Shown: positions 25,381 through 34,668 of the stretch, one piece after another
Numbering within the stretch: the first letter of the stretch is position 1
Layout of the letters: every line of letters starts with the position of its first letter
Assembly (NCBI GenBank): GCA_025463515.1
Contig: JAODAQ010000051.1
Coordinates: 1 to 64,000 of the forward strand
DNA from: Rhodoglobus sp.
GTDB lineage: Bacteria > Actinomycetota > Actinomycetes > Actinomycetales > Microbacteriaceae
Length of the DNA: 64,000 nucleotides
Direction of reading: 5' to 3'
The notes under the pieces: model-generated
What the model saw: only the letters and a program-made list of their open reading frames with translations
What the model was told of the DNA's origin: nothing
Database searches by the model: none
Translations under genes and position numbers: made by a program

Positions 25381-25418
25381 GCGCCCAGCCTAGGGCGGCC
25401 CGAACTAGGCTTTCCCGC
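25381..25418. promoter_or_regulatory. divergent leaderless promoter pair, epimerase / M13 peptidase
   Basis: The 38-base spacer carries TAGGCT twice in opposite orientation: minus strand 25392-25387, six bases before the epimerase ATG, and plus strand 25406-25411, seven bases before the peptidase ATG. No Shine-Dalgarno is present on either side. Confidence 0.55.
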
Positions 25419-27386
25419 ATGAGTCTCGACACCCCTCTCTCGTCCGGAATCGACCAGGGGGAGCTCGACTCCTCGATCCGCCCGCAGGACGACCTGTTCC
25501 GGCACGTCAACGGCAAGTGGATCGAGCGCACCGAGATCCCGAGTGACAAGGCGCGCTATGGCTCCTTCTACCTGCTCGCGGAGGAGGCGGAGAAGGCGGT
25601 CCGCGACATCATCATCGAGTCGCAGTCGGCGGCGCCAAGGACCGAGGGCCGCAAGGTCGGCGACCTGTACGCGAGCTTCCTCGATGAGGCGCGCATCAAC
25701 GCCCTCGGCGCCGAGCCGATCGCGCCGGCGCTCGCCGAGGCGGCGGCGGTCACCTCCATCGACTCCCTGCTCGAGACCCTCGGGCGCCTCGAGCGCGGCG
25801 GGTCGAGCGGCTTCTTCCAGCTCTTCGTCGACAACGATCCCGGCCAGCCCGAGCGCTACCTCGTGTTCGTCGAGCAGGGCGGCCTGGGCCTGCCCGACGA
25901 GTCGTACTACCGCGAGGAGAAGTTCGCCGACATCCGCGCCAAGTACACCGAGTACCTCGAACGGATGCTCGCGCTCGCCGGCCTCGACGACGCAGCGGCC
26001 CGCGCCGCCCGAATCTTCGCGCTCGAGACCGAGCTCGCCAGTCACCACTGGGACAACGTCGCCACCCGCGACAGCGAGAAGACCTACAACCCGATGCTGT
26101 GGTCGGCCGCCAACGACCTCGCCGGCGACGTGGACCTCGACATCTGGCTCAACGCCCTCGGGGTGCCCGACAAGTCGTTCGCGGAGGTCGTCGTGCGCCA
26201 GCCCACGTTCATGACGGGCCTCGAGTCGGTGCTCGTCGACGGCAAGCTCGACGCCTGGAAGGACTGGCTGTCGTGGCAGGTCATCCGCTCGAACGCGGCA
26301 TACCTCTCGCAGGACTTCGTCGACGCCAACTTCGACTTCTACGGCAAGACGCTCACGGGCACCCCCGAGCTGCGCGCCCGCTGGAAGCGCGGCGTCTCGC
26401 TCGTCGAGGGCTCCCTCGGCGAGGCGGTCGGGCACATCTACGTGGAGCGGCACTTCCCCGAGGCCGCGAAGACCGCGATGGACGTGCTCGTCGCCAACCT
26501 CGTCGAGGCGTACCGGCAGAGCATCACCGGCCTCGACTGGATGACCGAGGACACCAAGAAGCGCGCCCTCGACAAGCTCGACAAGTTCACGCCCAAGATC
26601 GGCTACCCGGTGAAGTGGCGCGACTACTCGGCCCTCGAGATCGACGCGGCCGACCTCATCGGCAATGTGCGCGCGACGAGCGAGTTCGAATTCCAGCGCG
26701 AGCTCGGCAAGATCGGCAAGCCGCTCGACCGCGACGAGTGGTTCATGACCCCGCAGACCATCAACGCCTACTACAACCCCGGCTTCAACGAGATCGTGTT
26801 CCCGGCCGCCATCCTCCAGTTCCCGTTCTTCGACGAGACCCGGGACGCCGCGGCCAACTACGGCGCGATCGGCGCCGTCATCGGCCACGAGATCGGGCAC
26901 GGGTTCGACGACCAGGGCTCGAAGTACGACGGGGACGGCCGCCTCCTCGACTGGTGGACCCCGGCCGACCGCGCGGCCTTCGAGGAGCGCACCAAGTCGC
27001 TCATCGCCCAGTACGACGCGCTCGCCCCCCGCCAGGTGCCCGACCACCACGTCAACGGCGCGCTCACCATCGGCGAGAACATCGGCGACCTCGGCGGTCT
27101 GAGCATCGCGTGGAAGGCTTACCTGCTCTCCCTCGCCGGGCAGGAGCCGCCGGTGATCGACGGGCTCACCGGGGCTCAGCGGTTCTTCCTCTCCTGGGCG
27201 CAGGCCTGGCAGCTCAAGGCGCGGGATGAGGAGGTCATCCGGCTCATCTCCATCGATCCCCACTCCCCCAACGAGTTCCGCTGCAACCAGATCGTCCGCA
27301 ACATCGACGAGTTCTATGAGACATTTGGGGTAACCGAACAGGACTCTCTCTGGCTCGACCCGAAAGAACGCGTCACTATTTGGTAG
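25419..27386 (+). CDS. pepO: M13 family zinc metallopeptidase (PepO-like)
   Basis: A 655-residue neprilysin-type peptidase. Zinc site H490-E-I-G-H494 in VIGHEIGHGFDD, third ligand in NGALTIGENIGDLGGL, substrate-binding NAYYNPGFNEIVFPAAIL upstream, and the C-terminal FRCNQIVRNIDEFYETFGV. No signal peptide, so probably cytoplasmic, which is usual for actinobacterial members. ATG start with a -10-like TAGGCT seven bases upstream. Cleaves oligopeptides. Confidence 0.93.
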   Translation: MSLDTPLSSGIDQGELDSSIRPQDDLFRHVNGKWIERTEIPSDKARYGSFYLLAEEAEKAVRDIIIESQSAAPRTEGRKVGDLYASFLDEARINALGAEPIAPALAEAAAVTSIDSLLETLGRLERGGSSGFFQLFVDNDPGQPERYLVFVEQGGLGLPDESYYREEKFADIRAKYTEYLERMLALAGLDDAAARAARIFALETELASHHWDNVATRDSEKTYNPMLWSAANDLAGDVDLDIWLNALGVPDKSFAEVVVRQPTFMTGLESVLVDGKLDAWKDWLSWQVIRSNAAYLSQDFVDANFDFYGKTLTGTPELRARWKRGVSLVEGSLGEAVGHIYVERHFPEAAKTAMDVLVANLVEAYRQSITGLDWMTEDTKKRALDKLDKFTPKIGYPVKWRDYSALEIDAADLIGNVRATSEFEFQRELGKIGKPLDRDEWFMTPQTINAYYNPGFNEIVFPAAILQFPFFDETRDAAANYGAIGAVIGHEIGHGFDDQGSKYDGDGRLLDWWTPADRAAFEERTKSLIAQYDALAPRQVPDHHVNGALTIGENIGDLGGLSIAWKAYLLSLAGQEPPVIDGLTGAQRFFLSWAQAWQLKARDEEVIRLISIDPHSPNEFRCNQIVRNIDEFYETFGVTEQDSLWLDPKERVTIW

Positions 27387-27472
27387 ATACAGCCCGGATT
27401 CGAGAACGCAGTGAGCGGGTGCGCGCCCCCAGGGCGCCCCGGCACGCTGGTGCTGGAGAGGTCGCGAACTTC

Positions 27473-28288
27473 TTGAGCACCTTCGACGCGCTCGGAAAGC
27501 TCGCCTACGAGGGCGCGCAGGTCTCCGCGAGCGCGGTCGACCTCAACTCGGGCCGCACACTGCTCGCGATCGACGACCGGATCGTGCTGCCGACCGCGAG
27601 CATCGGCAAGATCCTGCTGCTCATCGAGGTGTCGGCGCGGCTGACCTCCCGGGACTTCTCGGGCTTCGGCATCCTCGACAAGACCCCGCGCGACGCGGTG
27701 GGCGACTCGGGCATCTGGCAGCACCTGCAGGCGCCGTCCCTCCCGGTCGCCGACCTCGCGACCCTCGTGGGCTCCACGAGCGACAACCTCGCGACGAACG
27801 TGCTGCTGCGCCAGGTCGGCCTCGCCGCCGTGCGCTCCCGCACCGAGTCGCTCGGCCTCATGCGCACAGCCCTGCTCGACCTCGTCAGAGACAGCAGGGG
27901 GCCGGATGACGCACCGCAGCTCTCCGTCGGCTCGACCGCCGAACTCAGCTGGCTCTTCGGAGCGCTCGCCCGCAACGAGATCGTCGACCCCCTCACGAGT
28001 CAGCGGGTGATGGGGTGGCTCTCGCTCAACAGCGACCTCTCGATGGTCTCGAGCGCCTTCGGGCTCGACCCCCTCTCGCACCGCGGGACCGACCACTCGA
28101 CCCTCCTCGTGAACAAGACGGGCACCGACACCGGGGTACGCGCCGAGGCCGGCGCACTGCGCGGCGGCCGTCGCGCCGTGTCGTACGCGGTGTCCATCCA
28201 GTTCAACGACGACGGCCTCGCCGCCCGGATGCGCGTGCTCGATGCCATGCGAACAGTGGGGTACGACCTCTTGGAGTACGTGCACTGA
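27473..28288 (+). CDS. serine hydrolase, class A beta-lactamase-like
   Basis: A 271-residue penicillin-recognising enzyme fold. The SxxK nucleophile motif TASIGK (Ser43, Lys46), SDN in GSTSDNLATN, and KTG in LVNKTGTDTG are all present. No signal peptide is seen, unlike exported beta-lactamases, so a cytosolic peptidase/esterase role is possible. Start choice is uncertain: TTG 27473 has GGAGAGG upstream and begins the conserved region; upstream in-frame GTG 27419 or TTG 27380 (overlapping the M13 gene) would add an Arg-rich extension. Confidence 0.78.
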   Translation: MSTFDALGKLAYEGAQVSASAVDLNSGRTLLAIDDRIVLPTASIGKILLLIEVSARLTSRDFSGFGILDKTPRDAVGDSGIWQHLQAPSLPVADLATLVGSTSDNLATNVLLRQVGLAAVRSRTESLGLMRTALLDLVRDSRGPDDAPQLSVGSTAELSWLFGALARNEIVDPLTSQRVMGWLSLNSDLSMVSSAFGLDPLSHRGTDHSTLLVNKTGTDTGVRAEAGALRGGRRAVSYAVSIQFNDDGLAARMRVLDAMRTVGYDLLEYVH

Positions 28289-28334
28289 ACCGGGGTACGT
28301 CCCCCAAAAGGAGGACACCCCCCGAACTGGTGGC

Positions 28335-28364
28335 TTGTCCGCATTTGGGGGGACCCTCTAACCT
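28335..28364 (+). promoter_or_regulatory. promoter of the LAXTG protein gene, with long leader
   Basis: TTGTCC (28335-28340) and TAACCT (28359-28364) are 18 bases apart, a good sigma-70-type promoter. Transcription from there gives a leader of about 135 bases before the GTG at 28506. An inverted repeat CCCCCAAA/TTTGGGGG (28301-28308 and 28344-28351) spans the promoter. No known riboswitch is recognised in the leader. Confidence 0.5.
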
Positions 28365-28505
28365 GAACACGCACCGACGCGGCTGAACCCGAAAATTTCG
28401 CCGCGTATCCGAAACGGTGCAGTCGAGTACCCGAGAAAACGACCGCGTCCCGAAACCGCGAGCGCCATACGGTTGTGCCCGAACTCCTACCCCTGGAGAT
28501 CGACC

Positions 28506-30302
28506 GTGTTCAAGAAGTTCCTTGCTGTCGCGTCCGCGCTGCTCATCGCCGGTGGCCTTGCCATCGTCGCTGTGGCCGCCCCGGCGCAGGCCCACCACAC
28601 AGACCTCGCCGCCTCGGCTGTGTGCACCACCGACGGCGGATGGGACGTGACGTGGAGCGTCATGAACTCGGAGAACTTCGACGGGAAGGTGACGACGTCC
28701 AACAACGCCGCCGTTCCCGTCGGCACGGTTCTGCCGGCCAACCCCAACTACAACGCGGCTGACAAGTCGCTCTCGAAGCCCACCACCTACGTGCAGCACG
28801 TGACGAGCAACGCGGCGGTCAGCCTCGCGATCACCGTCACCTGGTTCAAGCAGAGCGGCAACGTCAGCAACAGCCAGAACATCACGTTCAACTCCTTCCC
28901 CGCCGGCTGCGGCCCCAAGGAGTCGACCCCCGTCGCTCCCGACGTGGTGAAGGTCACCGACTGCGGCACCGTCGGCTCCGTCACCGCCAAGACGACGCCC
29001 GGCGTCGTCTACGCCACGGTGTTCGACAAGGCGACCGGCGACTACACGATCACCGCGACCCCCGCGGCCGGCTTCTACTTCAAGGGCGACGCCGACCAGG
29101 TGATCACGTTCACCGGCAACGTCGGCACGACCTACGACTGCAACGTCAAGCCGCGGCCGGTCGCCGTGGTCGGCCAGTGCGTCTATGTGGCGGATGGCAC
29201 GGCCTCCGACCGCACGTTCTCCATCACCTTCGACAACACGGCGAGCAACAAGCCGGTGCTGTTCCAGGTCGTCGGGAGCCCCGCCTACGACACCACAGTC
29301 GGCGCGGGCAAGAGCGTGACCGTCGACCTCCCGAACGTCTCGAACGCCGGCATCGCCTACCAGGTGACCGCCGACGGCCAGACCTTCGACCTCACGGCCG
29401 CCCCGTGCCCGCCGTACACGAAGCCCGACCCCAAGCAGCGCGACGAGACGAAGTCGGTCTTCGACTGCGCGGCGAACGACGCGACCGTGACCACCACCGC
29501 CTACACGACCGACTACGTCTTCGACACCGCGAAGCTCGAGTGGGTCGAGCAGCCGGAGGTCAAGGGCACCCCCGTCGTCTCGCACCGCCCGCTCACCCCG
29601 GCGGAGGTCTCCTCCGAGTGCGGCGTGACGATCGGCACCGACCCGAGCGTCTCGCAGTGCAGCATCACCGACCCGAACACTGCGCTCACGAGCTGGATCC
29701 AGGTCGGCACGGATGCCCGCGTGGTCTACACCTTCGAGAACACGATCACCCACGTGGTGACCACGCCGACGGCGCAGTACACGAACGTCGATGCGGGCAA
29801 GTACATCGTCACCGCCGTTGCGGCAGCCGGATACGAGCTGCAGCCGACCGCGTCGCGAGTGTGGACGTTCTTCGTGCAGGACTCCAGCAAGTGCACGAAC
29901 CCCACCCTCACGCTCGTGACCCCCAAGGTCTCGCAGACGCCCGCCACCTGCACCTCGGCGGCCACCTACACGATCGGCGCGGTCAAGCCGGGCACGATCA
30001 CGTGGGAGGTCAACGGAGCGAAGGGCACCGCAGAGGGCACCTACAAGGTCACCTCCGCCGGCGACGTGACGCTTGTCGCAACGCCGACCGACCCGAAGAA
30101 CGGACTCGACCCGGCCTGGGTGAACCCGACGGTCCTGAAGTTCCCGGCGGCAAGCCTCGGCTGTGAGCTCACCACCCTGGCCTACACGGGCTCCGGCTCG
30201 ATCGGCCAGCTGGGCCTGGCGGGCGGCATGGTCTTCATCGGCATCGGCGGCCTGTTCATCGCCCGGCGCAAGTGGAGCGAGGCCAAGGTCGAGGCCGAGT
30301 AG
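28506..30302 (+). CDS. LAXTG-anchored surface protein
   Basis: A 598-residue secreted protein. Signal peptide with KKFL and a hydrophobic run, cleavage predicted after AQA. The body has several beta-rich segments with paired cysteines (DCGTV..DCN, QC..PCP, DCA..SECG, QCS..KC, TCTS..GCE), probably disulfide-bonded modules. The C-terminus has sorting signal LAYTG (558-562), hydrophobic helix and ARRKW charged tail, the LAXTG type used by class E sortases. No sortase gene is in the window. GTG 28506 is chosen because GGAG lies nine bases upstream and the signal peptide starts there. Ligand and role unknown. Confidence 0.85.
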   Translation: MFKKFLAVASALLIAGGLAIVAVAAPAQAHHTDLAASAVCTTDGGWDVTWSVMNSENFDGKVTTSNNAAVPVGTVLPANPNYNAADKSLSKPTTYVQHVTSNAAVSLAITVTWFKQSGNVSNSQNITFNSFPAGCGPKESTPVAPDVVKVTDCGTVGSVTAKTTPGVVYATVFDKATGDYTITATPAAGFYFKGDADQVITFTGNVGTTYDCNVKPRPVAVVGQCVYVADGTASDRTFSITFDNTASNKPVLFQVVGSPAYDTTVGAGKSVTVDLPNVSNAGIAYQVTADGQTFDLTAAPCPPYTKPDPKQRDETKSVFDCAANDATVTTTAYTTDYVFDTAKLEWVEQPEVKGTPVVSHRPLTPAEVSSECGVTIGTDPSVSQCSITDPNTALTSWIQVGTDARVVYTFENTITHVVTTPTAQYTNVDAGKYIVTAVAAAGYELQPTASRVWTFFVQDSSKCTNPTLTLVTPKVSQTPATCTSAATYTIGAVKPGTITWEVNGAKGTAEGTYKVTSAGDVTLVATPTDPKNGLDPAWVNPTVLKFPAASLGCELTTLAYTGSGSIGQLGLAGGMVFIGIGGLFIARRKWSEAKVEAE

Positions 30303-30318
30303 CCACAGCAGCACGTAA

Positions 30319-30352
30319 CGGAAGGCCCGGGTATTCATACCCGGGCCTTCCG
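30319..30352 (+). terminator. strong Rho-independent-type hairpin
   Basis: A perfect 15-base stem, CGGAAGGCCCGGGTA (30319-30333) with TACCCGGGCCTTCCG (30338-30352), closes a TTCA loop 16 bases after the LAXTG gene; GTTTCC follows. It isolates the surface-protein gene from the carrier gene downstream. Confidence 0.85.
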
Positions 30353-30386
30353 CGTTTCCGGCCCGCGGCCCGGTACATTCATGAGC

Positions 30387-31628
30387 ATGACGACGACGTC
30401 GATCCCGACGGCCACCCCGCGCTTCATCGCCCTGTACGCGATCGGCTACGTGGGCTCGTACGTCGCCCTCATCACGCCGGTCGTGACGACGCTCGCACTC
30501 AAGATCGCCGAGCTCGACCCGGCGGGCAAGGAGACGAGCCTCGGGCTCATCGCGGCGATGGGCGCCCTCGTAGCGATCTTCGCCAACCTGCTCACGGGTG
30601 CGGCGAGCGACCGCACCCGCTCCCGTCTCGGCCGCCGCCGCCCGTGGATCATCGGCGGCGCACTCGGGGGTGTCGTCGCGCTGTTCATCCTCGGCCTCGC
30701 CCCCAACCTCGTGGTGGTCGCCATCGGCTGGGGGCTCGCGCAGCTCACCCTGAACATGGTGCTCGCCGCACTGCAGGCGCTGCTGCCCGACCAGGTGCCG
30801 CTCGAGCAGCGCGCGCGGGTGAGCGCGGTGCTCGGCATCGCCCAGCAGGTCTCCCCCGTTGTCGGCATCGGACTCGCGTACGGCGTGCAGGCCGCGGGCC
30901 TCGGCATCGCGAGCATGATCTTCATCCCGGGCATCGTCGGCGCGGTCCTGATGATCCTGCTCGCCGTCATGATCAAGGATGTGCCGCATGACGAGGTCGG
31001 CGCGTTCTCGTTGGGGGGCTTCATCCGGAGCTTCGCCATCGCCAAGGGCAAGCGCTACGACGTCGCGTGGACCTGGTTCGGCCGCTTCTTCGTCATCCTC
31101 GGCTTCGCGGTGTACACGACGTACCAGCCGTACTTCATCACCGACCGGCTGGGCGTCGCGCCGAGCGACCTCATCCTCCAGCAGCTCATCGCGCTGCTGA
31201 TCTTCGCCGGCTCGCTCACGGTGAGCGCCGTGCTCTGCGGCCGTGCATCCGACCGCTCGGGCAGGCGCAAGCCGTTCGTGTTCGCGGCCGCGGCGATCGT
31301 CGCCGTTGCCCTGGCGATGCTCGCCCTCACGGATTCGCTCCCCGCCTTCTACGTCGCGGCCGTCGTGATGGGTGTCGGCATCGGCGCGTACTTCGCCGTG
31401 GACCTCGCCCTCATCACCGACGTGCTCCCCGACAAGGAGCACACCGCGGCCAAGGACATGGGCATCTTCAACATCGCGAACTCCCTGCCGCAGTCGGTGG
31501 CGCCGGCGATGGCGCCGCTGTTCCTCGCGATCGGCGGCGGCGGGAACTACACGGCCCTGTTCATCGCGGGGGCAGTTCTGTCCTTGCTGGGAGCGGGGCT
31601 GATTGCGCCGATTCGCGCCGTAAAGTAG
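30387..31628 (+). CDS. MFS/GPH-type sugar transporter
   Basis: A 413-residue carrier with about twelve membrane helices; conserved LTGAASDRTRSRLGRRRPWI after helix 2 and GRASDRSGRRKPFV in the second half, the pattern of glycoside-pentoside-hexuronide-like carriers. It directly precedes a GH3 glycosidase, suggesting uptake of a beta-linked oligosaccharide. Of two in-frame ATGs (30381, 30387) the second is preferred because TACATT lies seven bases upstream, fitting a leaderless start. Confidence 0.82.
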   Translation: MTTTSIPTATPRFIALYAIGYVGSYVALITPVVTTLALKIAELDPAGKETSLGLIAAMGALVAIFANLLTGAASDRTRSRLGRRRPWIIGGALGGVVALFILGLAPNLVVVAIGWGLAQLTLNMVLAALQALLPDQVPLEQRARVSAVLGIAQQVSPVVGIGLAYGVQAAGLGIASMIFIPGIVGAVLMILLAVMIKDVPHDEVGAFSLGGFIRSFAIAKGKRYDVAWTWFGRFFVILGFAVYTTYQPYFITDRLGVAPSDLILQQLIALLIFAGSLTVSAVLCGRASDRSGRRKPFVFAAAAIVAVALAMLALTDSLPAFYVAAVVMGVGIGAYFAVDLALITDVLPDKEHTAAKDMGIFNIANSLPQSVAPAMAPLFLAIGGGGNYTALFIAGAVLSLLGAGLIAPIRAVK

Positions 31629-31632
31629 CTGG

Positions 31633-33849
31633 ATGCCAGACCTCACGCTCGAGCAGAAGGCCGCGCTCGTGGTGGGGGCGAACTTCTGGAGCACGCTCGG
31701 GATCGATAGCGCGGGCATCCCCCCGGTCGTCGTTACGGACGGACCGCACGGCGTGCGGCTGCAGCGCGGCAGCGGTGATGCGCTGGGGATCGGGGACAGC
31801 GTCCCGGCGACCTGCTTCCCGCCGGCGGCCGGTCTCGCGTCGAGTTGGAACCCCGCCCTTGTCGAGCGCATCGGCGTCGCGCTCGGTGACGAGTCCCGCG
31901 CGGAGGGCGTGGGAGTGCTGCTCGGCCCGGGCGTGAACATCAAGCGCTCGCCGCTGTGCGGTCGCAACTTCGAGTACTTCTCGGAGGACCCGCTGCTGAG
32001 CGGCGAGCTCGGTGCGGCGTGGGTGCGGGGCATCCAGTCGCGGGGAGTCGGGGCCTCCCTCAAGCACTTCGCGGTGAACAACCAGGAGACCAACCGCATG
32101 ACGGTCAGCGCGGAGGTCGACGAGCGCACGCTGCGCGAGATCTACCTGCCCGCCTTCGAGCGGGTCGTGACGGGCGAGCAGCCGTGGACGGTCATGTGCT
32201 CGTACAACCGGATCAACGGGGTCGCCGCCTCCGAGAACCACTGGCTGCTGACCGAAGTGCTGCGGGACGAGTGGGGATTCCGCGGCCTCGTCGTCTCCGA
32301 CTGGGGGGCCGTTGAGCACCGCGTCCCAGCGCTCGCCGCCGGACTCGACCTCGAGATGCCCGGACCGCAGGGGGAGAGCGCGGCGGCCGTGGTCGCGGCG
32401 GTGCGCGGGGGAACGCTCGCGCCCGACGTTCTCGACGCTGCCGTGGCCAGGGTTCGCGCCCTTGCCGATCGAGCGGCTCACGTGGGATCTCAGTCGCAGG
32501 CTTCCTCGGCGCACCACGCCCTCGCCCGCGAGGCCGCCGCCGAGTCCATGGTCCTCCTGCGCAACGAGGGCGGGCTCCTGCCCCTCGACACCGCGCAGGC
32601 CGTGGGCGTCATCGGCGAGTTCGCCCGCAGTCCGCGCATCCAGGGAGCCGGCTCGTCGCAGGTGAACCCGACCCGGCTCGACACCGCCCTCGAGGCGATC
32701 GGCTCGATCGCCCCCGTGGAGTTCGCGCCCGGCTACAGCTTCGACAAGCGGGTCGACCCCGCGCCGCTCATCGCGGAGGCGGTCGCGGTCGCGCGCCGCT
32801 CCGAGGTCGTGCTGCTCTTCGTGGGCCTGCCCGCGGGTGACGAGTCGGAGGGCTACGACCGCACGCACCTCGAGCTCCCCGCGGCCCAGGGCCGGCTCAT
32901 CCGGGAGGTCGTTGCGGCGAACGCGCGCACGGTGGTCGTGCTCACCAACGGCGGGGTGGTGTCGCTCGAGCCGTGGCACGACTCCGTGCCGGCGATCGTC
33001 GAGGCGTGGCTGCTCGGGCAGGCGGGCGGGTCGGCGGTAGCCGATGTGCTGTTCGGCAGGGTCGGTCCTTCGGGCCGGCTGGCGGAGAGCATCCCGCTGC
33101 GCCTGCAGGACAACCCCTCGTACCTGAACTTCCCCGGCGAGGGCGACACCGTGCGCTACGGCGAGGGCATCTTCGTCGGGTACCGCTACTACGAGACCGT
33201 CGACGTGCCGGTGCGCTACCCGTTCGGCCACGGGCTCACCTACACGACCTTCTCGTACGACTCGCTCGACGTCTCGCGCGACGGCCGCACGGCGAGTGTG
33301 ACGGTGACCAACACGGGGCCGCGCGCGGGCCGGGAGGTCGTCCAGCTGTACGTCTCGGCGCCCACGGGAGGCATTTCGGTGCCCCGGCGCGAGCTGAGGG
33401 GCTTCGAGAAGGTCTCCCTGGAGCCCGGAGAGGCGATTCGGGTGCATTTCGAGCTCGAATCGCGCGCCTACAGCCACTGGGACGTCGTCACAAAGGGCTG
33501 GGTGGTCGCCGGCGGGCAGTATCTCGTCGAAATCGGGCGCTCGGCGCACGACATCGCCGTGTCGGCACCCGTGTCGCTGTCCGCGCCGCGCTCGCCACGG
33601 CTCACGCTCGACTCCCGCGTCTCCGAGTTCCTGGACCACCCGGTGACCGGCCCGATCCTCGCGCGGGCCGCCGGCGGAGTCGAGGGCGGCGACAGTGCGA
33701 ACCTCCTCGAGATGGTCGCGTCGATGCCGATGCGGCGCCTCATGCGCTTCCCCGGCGTCGGCGACTCCTTCAAGCGAGTGGGCGTTCTCATCGCCCTGGC
33801 GAACAACCCCGTGGTGCGCGGGCTCGCGAGCCTTCTCCGCCGCCGCTAG
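31633..33849 (+). CDS. glycoside hydrolase family 3 protein (beta-glucosidase type)
   Basis: A 738-residue GH3 enzyme: N-terminal TIM barrel with substrate motif KHFAVNNQETNR (144-155) and nucleophile Asp223 in LVVSDWGAVEH, second alpha/beta domain (QGAGSSQVNPT), and a fibronectin-III-like domain (GREVVQLYVSAP, RRELRGFEKVSLEPGE). About 80 extra residues follow the usual end. No signal peptide: acts on imported sugars, matching the carrier gene upstream. TAAAGT, six bases before the ATG, lies inside the end of the carrier gene. Confidence 0.92.
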   Translation: MPDLTLEQKAALVVGANFWSTLGIDSAGIPPVVVTDGPHGVRLQRGSGDALGIGDSVPATCFPPAAGLASSWNPALVERIGVALGDESRAEGVGVLLGPGVNIKRSPLCGRNFEYFSEDPLLSGELGAAWVRGIQSRGVGASLKHFAVNNQETNRMTVSAEVDERTLREIYLPAFERVVTGEQPWTVMCSYNRINGVAASENHWLLTEVLRDEWGFRGLVVSDWGAVEHRVPALAAGLDLEMPGPQGESAAAVVAAVRGGTLAPDVLDAAVARVRALADRAAHVGSQSQASSAHHALAREAAAESMVLLRNEGGLLPLDTAQAVGVIGEFARSPRIQGAGSSQVNPTRLDTALEAIGSIAPVEFAPGYSFDKRVDPAPLIAEAVAVARRSEVVLLFVGLPAGDESEGYDRTHLELPAAQGRLIREVVAANARTVVVLTNGGVVSLEPWHDSVPAIVEAWLLGQAGGSAVADVLFGRVGPSGRLAESIPLRLQDNPSYLNFPGEGDTVRYGEGIFVGYRYYETVDVPVRYPFGHGLTYTTFSYDSLDVSRDGRTASVTVTNTGPRAGREVVQLYVSAPTGGISVPRRELRGFEKVSLEPGEAIRVHFELESRAYSHWDVVTKGWVVAGGQYLVEIGRSAHDIAVSAPVSLSAPRSPRLTLDSRVSEFLDHPVTGPILARAAGGVEGGDSANLLEMVASMPMRRLMRFPGVGDSFKRVGVLIALANNPVVRGLASLLRRR

Positions 33850-33876
33850 AAAGAGCTGGTCACGGGCTTCTTTGGC

Positions 33877-33978
33877 GCGCCCGCTAGTACGCCTGTCGTT
33901 ATATATTGGACGTAGTACAACTCGTGTTGTACAGCGTCCAATTGAGGCGTACTCGGGTCGGGCGCACGGTGGTGCGCC
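33877..33978. repeat. nested inverted repeats between convergent genes
   Basis: At least four arm pairs are nested: GCGCCCG (33877-33883)/CGGGCGC (33959-33965), AGTACGCCT (33886-33894)/AGGCGTACT (33945-33953), ATTGGACG (33905-33912)/CGTCCAAT (33935-33942), and GTACAAC (33915-33921)/GTTGTAC (33926-33932) with a TCGT loop. A further hairpin GGCGCAC/GTGCGCC covers 33961-33978. The gap 33850-34107 holds no convincing gene. Possible cruciform, bidirectional terminator or element remnant. Confidence 0.75.
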
Positions 33979-34107
33979 GGGGCCCGAGCCCATCGCGCTA
34001 CAGGTTTCGCGTCGCGCTACACGTACTTCTGGCGCGCAACGCGAAAGGTGCAGCGCGAACCGCGGGGCCGGGGCGGGCGGTGCGGGGCTGGTGGGCGGCG
34101 CGGCGGG

Positions 34108-34668
34108 TCAGGCGGACGCCGCGCGCCACTCCCGGTCGAGGATCGCGTACACGCCGGTGTCGGCCCAGGCGCCCTTGAAGCGGAGGTCTTCGACGTAGTG
34201 CGCTTCCTCGCGCATCCCGAGCCGGCCGCACAGGGTGACCGACGGAGTGTTGCGCGGGTCGAGCTCGGCGGTGACGCGGTGCACGTGCATCCGGTCGAAG
34301 GCGAGCTCGAGTCCGGCGCGGGCAGCCTCGGCCGCGTAGCCCTTGCCCTGGTACGCCGCGGTCAGCGCCCACCCGAGCTCGACAGTCTCGTTCTCCGCGC
34401 TCTTGAGCACGAAGTAGAGGCAGCCGATCACGCGGCCGTCGAGCTCTAGCGCGAACTCGACGAAGTCGTCGTCCTTCTCGAGGTGTCGCGCATCCTTGAC
34501 CTTGTCGATGTGCTCCTGCACCTGCTCGCGGGAGCGCACGTCGTAGAGTTGGTAGCGCACCACGTCCTCGTCGGACATCCAGGCGTGCACGTCCTCGAGG
34601 TCGCCATCGACCATGAGCCGCAGGAGCAGCCGCTCGGTCTGGATCGGCTCGTAGCTCCAGGGGGTCAT
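34108..34668 (-). CDS. GNAT family N-acetyltransferase
   Basis: A 186-residue RimJ/RimL-type acetyltransferase: ETERLLLR-like N-terminus (QTERLLLRLMVDGD), acetyl-CoA loop region (AYQGKGYAAEAARAGLELAFD) and NTPSVTLCGRLGMREEAH. Substrate unknown; relatives acetylate proteins, amino acids or antibiotics. Its ATG overlaps the hemA stop by four bases, so it is co-translated with glutamyl-tRNA reductase. Confidence 0.87.
   Translation of the reverse strand: MTPWSYEPIQTERLLLRLMVDGDLEDVHAWMSDEDVVRYQLYDVRSREQVQEHIDKVKDARHLEKDDDFVEFALELDGRVIGCLYFVLKSAENETVELGWALTAAYQGKGYAAEAARAGLELAFDRMHVHRVTAELDPRNTPSVTLCGRLGMREEAHYVEDLRFKGAWADTGVYAILDREWRAASA

Noticed and set aside
28203-32129. Open frame of 1308 codons on the minus strand
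   Set aside because: It is antisense to four genes with clear homology, and its translation is low-complexity Arg/Gly/Asp-rich, the usual result of GC-rich codon bias.
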